NCBI GenBank assembly: GCA_016550485.1
Contig: JABXGV010000103.1
Span: 1-9,326, forward strand
Direction of reading: 5' to 3'
Origin: an archaeon
GTDB lineage: Archaea; Asgardarchaeota; Hermodarchaeia; Hermodarchaeales; Hermodarchaeaceae
Length of the DNA stretch: 9,326 bases
This document shows positions 6,089-9,326 of the stretch, one piece after another (within the stretch, counting starts at the first letter, position 1; every line of letters begins with the position of its first letter). The translations under genes and the position numbers were made by a program. The notes beneath the pieces are model-generated. The model saw only the letters and a program-made list of their open reading frames with translations. It had not been told where the DNA came from and ran no database searches.

Positions 6089-6947
6089 CCTCCTCCAAGA
6101 GTATGTTCCTCTCCTTTGCTTCGCTATTGCCATTCGCCGTCCTGTTCTCCTTGTAGGATTCCTTGAAGCCTCCGCTCTCAGACGATTAGCCTCTCTTCCG
6201 TCTCACCGGAATCTCATCGAGATTACACCTGACTGGTTTGACTCAGAGGAGAAGCTGGCAGAGCTGAACCTCCTCTTCCAGAGTGAGACGGCTAATATCA
6301 CGGCGCCTCGCCTCTCCCTAGTTGCCCCGAATCTACCCACAAAGCTCCTGCCGAGTTTCTACGATCTCCCTAAGGCCTGGGTTGCCTCCACTCTACGTCA
6401 ACCCACCCCTCTCCCTGAGAACGTGGTTATCTTCAATCTTCGCACAAAGACCCTTATTAACGCGGATGAGGACCAGCTCGCCTCCAACTATCTGCTATCA
6501 CTCCTAAATGGGGTGGTTCCACAGGAATGGGAGCTGGTGCTTCAAACCGGGCTACGTCTCATCGCTGCGAAGGCTCAGAGCCTTGTCTACCTTATCGAGC
6601 ATAACGTGAGGGTAAAGGATGTGCTACACCTTCTAGGTATCAACATTGAATCTGAGTTGGATCTGTGTGTTGCCATTACGAAAGCTGATTATCATCTAGA
6701 CCTGGACACGTTCAAATCTGAAGCCAAGAATGAGCTTGATACAAGAGGGCAACTAGACGGGGGGGATTCCCACCGGCTGCGCCAGGACTTTGAGCGGCGT
6801 AGCCGCTCAATGATTCACATAGATGATGTTCGCACCATGCTGGCAGGTATCACCGATACCCTCGCCGCACGTGGGATTCCACCTGACCTTCTAATCCGGG
6901 TTGTTGGCGGTGCTCTCCGTGAGTGGATTCCCGATTCTAGGTCATGA
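6075..6947 (+). CDS. Unknown protein in the Roadblock/GTPase operon, TTG start
   Basis: The 290-residue protein is unrecognised. The frame is closed upstream by a TAG at 6066, and TTG 6075 is the only reasonable start, overlapping the GTPase gene by 14 bp with no clear ribosome binding site, so translation is probably coupled. The N-terminus is hydrophobic (PLLCFAIAIRRPVLLVGFL, 12-30). The RRPVLLVG piece resembles the strand leading into a Walker A loop of AAA+ or STAND ATPases, but no GKT/S follows, so if related it has lost nucleotide binding. Residues 135-210 are alternating helices, 211-245 are charged, and the last 45 residues look helical (DDVRTMLAGITDTLAARG). Position alone suggests a partner or effector of the GTPase. 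A membrane-associated N-terminus is possible but not convincing. Confidence 0.7.
   Translation: MWLSDLLQEYVPLLCFAIAIRRPVLLVGFLEASALRRLASLPSHRNLIEITPDWFDSEEKLAELNLLFQSETANITAPRLSLVAPNLPTKLLPSFYDLPKAWVASTLRQPTPLPENVVIFNLRTKTLINADEDQLASNYLLSLLNGVVPQEWELVLQTGLRLIAAKAQSLVYLIEHNVRVKDVLHLLGINIESELDLCVAITKADYHLDLDTFKSEAKNELDTRGQLDGGDSHRLRQDFERRSRSMIHIDDVRTMLAGITDTLAARGIPPDLLIRVVGGALREWIPDSRS
6790..6810 (+). repeat. Perfect 9-bp stem, 3-nt loop inverted repeat inside the coding region
   Basis: TTGAGCGGC (6790-6798) and GCCGCTCAA (6802-6810) flank GTA, within codons for F-E-R-R-S-R-S. There is no T-run after it, so it is not a typical terminator. Confidence 0.5.
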
Positions 6948-7233
6948 GGTCAAGTCTCGCTTCGGTCTCTTGGCAAAGATTGACGAGATCGTCAAAGGCG
7001 AACCGTTCAGTTCCAATGCAGTGACGCGCTCGGAGCCTAGCGGCTACAATTGTTGTGCGAAGTGACTCACGAAGTGCAGCACTTGGGGTCATACCCAGGG
7101 TCATCAATTGGGGGACTTGGTCTACAGCTGCGAGTGCAAGTGGTCTTGCTGGTCCGCGAGATTGCTCTACTAACCGAGCCATTGCAGCCCGGACGAAAAT
7201 TCGAGGGTCAACGGCACCAAAACGGCGACTCAT
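6937..7233 (-). CDS. Small arginine-rich, lysine-free helical protein
   Basis: The 98-residue protein is unrecognised. It contains no lysine but about thirteen arginines, and it looks all-helical, with segments such as DPRIFVRAAMARLVEQ, ALRESLRTTIVAARLRAR and FDDLVNLCQETEARL. The start at ATG 7233 is preferred because a CTTTAA element lies 26 bp upstream, fitting a leaderless transcript; a GGAGAGTGA element 11 nt upstream is a second possible signal. The frame can be extended to a TTG at 7269 (110 residues). Its stop overlaps the tail of the convergent operon gene by 11 bp. Codon use resembles its neighbours, which supports it over the overlapping plus-strand frames at 7050-7352 that lack promoter signals. 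The basic character might suit nucleic-acid or protein binding, but that is only a guess. Confidence 0.6.
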   Translation of the reverse strand: MSRRFGAVDPRIFVRAAMARLVEQSRGPARPLALAAVDQVPQLMTLGMTPSAALRESLRTTIVAARLRARHCIGTERFAFDDLVNLCQETEARLDLMT

Positions 7234-7255
7234 ACTTTCTATTCTCACTCTCCTT

Positions 7256-7264
7256 CTTAAAGGG
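7256..7264 (-). promoter_or_regulatory. TATA-like element for the small arginine-rich gene
   Basis: CCCTTTAAG on the minus strand is centred about 26 bp upstream of the ATG at 7233, which predicts a leaderless transcript. It is a weak match to the consensus. Confidence 0.35.
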
Positions 7265-7310
7265 CACAATTCCTCCTTATTACCATTCCTCTTCTTTTGA
7301 TTCTGAGCAG

Positions 7311-7340
7311 AAACGCTTAAAAATACTTCAAATTCCGCCC
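7311..7340 (+). promoter_or_regulatory. Promoter of the membrane-hairpin gene with the shared CAAATT element
   Basis: A BRE-like AAACGC precedes TTAAAAAT (7317-7324), followed by CAAATTCCGC (7329-7338). CAAATT starts 8.5 nt from the TATA centre, exactly as in the promoters at 4909 and 3209. The start point would be at about 7345-7348, giving a leader of roughly 40 nt. Nothing else is evident in the 7234-7387 gap. Confidence 0.5.
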
Positions 7341-7387
7341 GAAATTAGCTAACTATAGTGGGCTAGCTCTATTCGAGTTGATGCGCA

Positions 7388-9304
7388 ATGGTAAATCCTA
7401 TCGAAGAGGCACTTCATCAGCACAGGTTTGTAGTCTTGCCGACAGGTCTTGATGAGACCCAGTTGGCGATTCGTCATTACACTCATAATGGCATTGCCTG
7501 CTGCGATGCGTTAGCCTTCCGTGAAGCCAGTGGTAGAGGGCAGGCGCTCCGAGACGAGGCAGCCCTCCTAATCCAATCTCTCCCGCAGCTTAGCCAGCAG
7601 CTGATAAGCGGCCCCTATGTTTCGTCCGCGTTTCGCCACAAGGTCATATCCTTCCTTGGTAGAAAGACCCACATCCTCTGTAATTCTGAGGGACAGCCTC
7701 TTCGATGCCAGCTCTATCCGCTCCTCATCCTACCCAATTCCTCTCAACCCCTCGATTGCGGCCCATTACCGCCAGAGGTCACAGTAGTGGCAGCCAATCA
7801 ACTAGCTCAGTATCTATCTGACCTCACTGATAATTCATTCACAAGGCTCCCTCGACCCAGTAAGTGGCTCGTCCCTCTTAAACGGTCCTACAAGCTTCTT
7901 GGAGGGGCGGTGCTCCTTACACCCTTTCTCGTTGGGCTTTCCGGGCTCCTAGTAAGCATTGGTCAAGGAACCGCTGCTGCCCTAACGGGTATAGCGGCTG
8001 GGTTAGCTCCTCTGATGCTGGTATTTCTGGCCTTTCAGTCTTTCCGCATCTTCCAGCAGAATCACATATTCTCACCTACAATCGCTGCATCGCATACCCC
8101 GGCAACCACGAGCGGGTCTCCAGCCCTATCGATTGACGCAGGAGCCGTTATGGAAACTGGGTCTTCCGAAGCCATTGTTGATTCTTCACCATTAACGACC
8201 AGCTGGAATCCCTCAAACATTGCTGCCTTCCTTAGCGAGTCCATTCACAGCGCCATGACTGCCTCGCTCTCAGCCTATCGGGCAGAAAACTGGCAATCCT
8301 TCGCTGGCCACATTCGTTCCTTTCTCCTCAGCGGGCTTCGCTTAAGCATACAACGACGTACTGGTCAGATGCCAAAGGGAGAGCCTGAAACCCTAGTCAA
8401 TATACAAGGACTGGGAGAATCACGTGCCGTGCTGGAATCGTGGCTGCAGCGGCTTTCCACTGGCACTCATGGATCACCCTTGACCATTGAAGAGGCGAAG
8501 GCGGTGGGTAATTTTACGATGTCTCTGCTTCTTCGGTTACAAGTGATTCCCCCCACGTGGGAAAAGCAGTTCTTCCGTATCATACCTCGCCTTGAAAGTG
8601 TTCCTCCTCCCAGTACTCTACAACCCGAAGTTTCTCCAGAAACACCACAACTTTCTCAGGAAGAGATACAGCCTCCATCACAGGAAAGCACAGAACCTGA
8701 CCCGAGAACCGAAGAAGAATATCCCGAGCAGGTCCATGCAGCGGATGAGCCTCCACCACAACTACAAGCTAGTCCTCAAGACCTTCTGGTAGATGCAGAT
8801 GATGTAATTGAAGAGGTCACGACAACAACCGCACCAAAGCCTAGACGACGCGCTGTGGAGGTTGACATCGAAGCCGCTCAGCAGCGACGTGAACTAGCGC
8901 CCTTGGTCCCCGTCGCCCTAGCTGTGGTTCGCCTCCCAGAAGATCAACCCCTACTCGATATCATGGAGGCTGCGCTCCAGCAGGAGGACTATCTTGTTGC
9001 TCAATTCGTGGATTTAACTCGGTATCCCTCTGCCAGTGACGTACTTCAGCTCTCTCGAGGAAGCATCCGCCTCCGTTTTGACGGGACAGAGCGGGTGCTG
9101 AAATCCCCCAAGGCTGACCATCTCTTGGCAAATATCCGACAAATCCGGGCCCTTAAAATGGCTCCCAGCCTAAACGGGGAATTAAAACCAGACACTCCAC
9201 CGAAAGCAGTAACTAAATCAGAACCACAAGTGACGTCTCCACCTACCAAGACTAAAGATAGTCGGCGAGAGAAACAAAAAACCCTGATTGTAGCAGCGGG
9301 GTGA
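7388..9304 (+). CDS. Unknown multidomain protein with a central membrane hairpin
   Basis: The 638-residue protein is not recognised as a whole. Residues 1-150 form a mixed alpha/beta domain (helix ALRDEAALLIQSLPQLSQQL, then strands KTHILC, LYPLLILP and VTVVAANQLAQYL). Its order faintly recalls NERD-type nuclease-like domains, but catalytic residues are not clear. Residues 170-192 and 197-220 are two membrane helices, giving N- and C-parts on the same, probably cytosolic, side. Residues 272-400 form a helical domain (WNPSNIAAFLSESIHSAM, then AYRAENWQSFAGHIRSFLL). Residues 402-480 are a Pro/Glu/Gln-rich acidic linker. Residues 487-592 form a second small alpha/beta domain (LVPVALAVVRLPEDQPLL). 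The tail is basic and disordered (593-638). Start ATG 7388 follows an in-frame TGA at 7379. Its promoter shares an element with the Roadblock operon, and a further gene probably overlaps its stop. Confidence 0.75.
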   Translation: MVNPIEEALHQHRFVVLPTGLDETQLAIRHYTHNGIACCDALAFREASGRGQALRDEAALLIQSLPQLSQQLISGPYVSSAFRHKVISFLGRKTHILCNSEGQPLRCQLYPLLILPNSSQPLDCGPLPPEVTVVAANQLAQYLSDLTDNSFTRLPRPSKWLVPLKRSYKLLGGAVLLTPFLVGLSGLLVSIGQGTAAALTGIAAGLAPLMLVFLAFQSFRIFQQNHIFSPTIAASHTPATTSGSPALSIDAGAVMETGSSEAIVDSSPLTTSWNPSNIAAFLSESIHSAMTASLSAYRAENWQSFAGHIRSFLLSGLRLSIQRRTGQMPKGEPETLVNIQGLGESRAVLESWLQRLSTGTHGSPLTIEEAKAVGNFTMSLLLRLQVIPPTWEKQFFRIIPRLESVPPPSTLQPEVSPETPQLSQEEIQPPSQESTEPDPRTEEEYPEQVHAADEPPPQLQASPQDLLVDADDVIEEVTTTTAPKPRRRAVEVDIEAAQQRRELAPLVPVALAVVRLPEDQPLLDIMEAALQQEDYLVAQFVDLTRYPSASDVLQLSRGSIRLRFDGTERVLKSPKADHLLANIRQIRALKMAPSLNGELKPDTPPKAVTKSEPQVTSPPTKTKDSRREKQKTLIVAAG

Positions 9305-9326
9305 AAGTCGTAGAAGTGAAAACCCA
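9301..9326 (+). CDS. Probable start of the next gene in the operon, cut by window
   Basis: GTG at 9301 overlaps the upstream TGA as GTGA and opens a frame reading MKVVEVKT to the window end. A GCGGG stretch just upstream may act as a ribosome binding site. A GTG at 9316 is in the same frame. Only eight codons are visible, so this rests on the overlap pattern. Confidence 0.35.

Noticed and set aside
7072..7084. Palindrome AAGTGC-A-GCACTT inside the small gene
   Set aside because: It is short and within coding sequence; there is no context for a regulatory role.
7050..7352. Two plus-strand reading frames over the small arginine-rich gene
   Set aside because: They lie antisense to a frame with better codon use and start signals, and they run into the promoter region of the downstream gene.
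1..9326. CRISPR array, insertion sequence, tRNA or rRNA
   Set aside because: I saw no spaced direct repeats, transposase motifs, terminal inverted repeats, or tRNA cloverleaf or rRNA sequence.

Overview
The window most likely comes from an archaeon, probably an Asgard (Promethearchaeota) lineage, with Thorarchaeia-like genomes as my best guess. The reasons are archaeal TATA boxes (TTTAAA or TATAAA) about 25-45 nt upstream of starts, several leaderless or near-leaderless starts, GGTGA/GGAGGT-type ribosome binding sites mixed with TTG starts, and a Roadblock protein paired with an MglA-like small GTPase. The lineage is inference; no rRNA or marker gene is present.

Layout. (1) 1-1332, plus strand: the 3' part of a GH3-family acyl-adenylating enzyme, followed by a hairpin/T-rich terminator that can serve both strands. 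(2) 1468-4805, minus strand, read from right to left: a stand-alone Lrp/AsnC ligand-binding domain protein (TTG start); a ten-helix DMT/EamA-like membrane protein carrying the same kind of domain at its C-terminus; an unknown soluble protein with its own promoter; and a seven-helix membrane protein with its own promoter and ribosome binding site. (3) 4806-4949: a divergent promoter region with two TATA boxes flanking an inverted repeat. (4) 4950-6947, plus strand: a three-gene overlapping operon of Roadblock/LC7 protein, MglA-like GTPase lacking the Walker B aspartate, and an unknown 290-residue protein. (5) 6937-7233, minus strand: a small lysine-free helical protein, tail-to-tail with the operon. 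(6) 7388-9304, plus strand: a 638-residue protein with a membrane hairpin, and a probable next gene starting at a GTGA overlap at 9301.

How the genes may work together. The Lrp-domain pair looks like a small-molecule (probably amino-acid) sensing and transport unit: a soluble sensor domain beside a transporter with the same sensor fused on its cytosolic end. The Roadblock/GTPase pair is the classic prokaryotic switch plus regulator; the third protein, translated with overlap, is a candidate effector or partner. Three promoters (unknown gene 2226-3176, the Roadblock operon, and the membrane-hairpin gene) share a CAAATT element at the same distance from the TATA box, and two of them match at 18 of 20 positions. 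This suggests that these otherwise unrecognised genes are co-regulated with the GTPase module and may form one functional system. All gene-free stretches are shorter than 160 bp and are described below.
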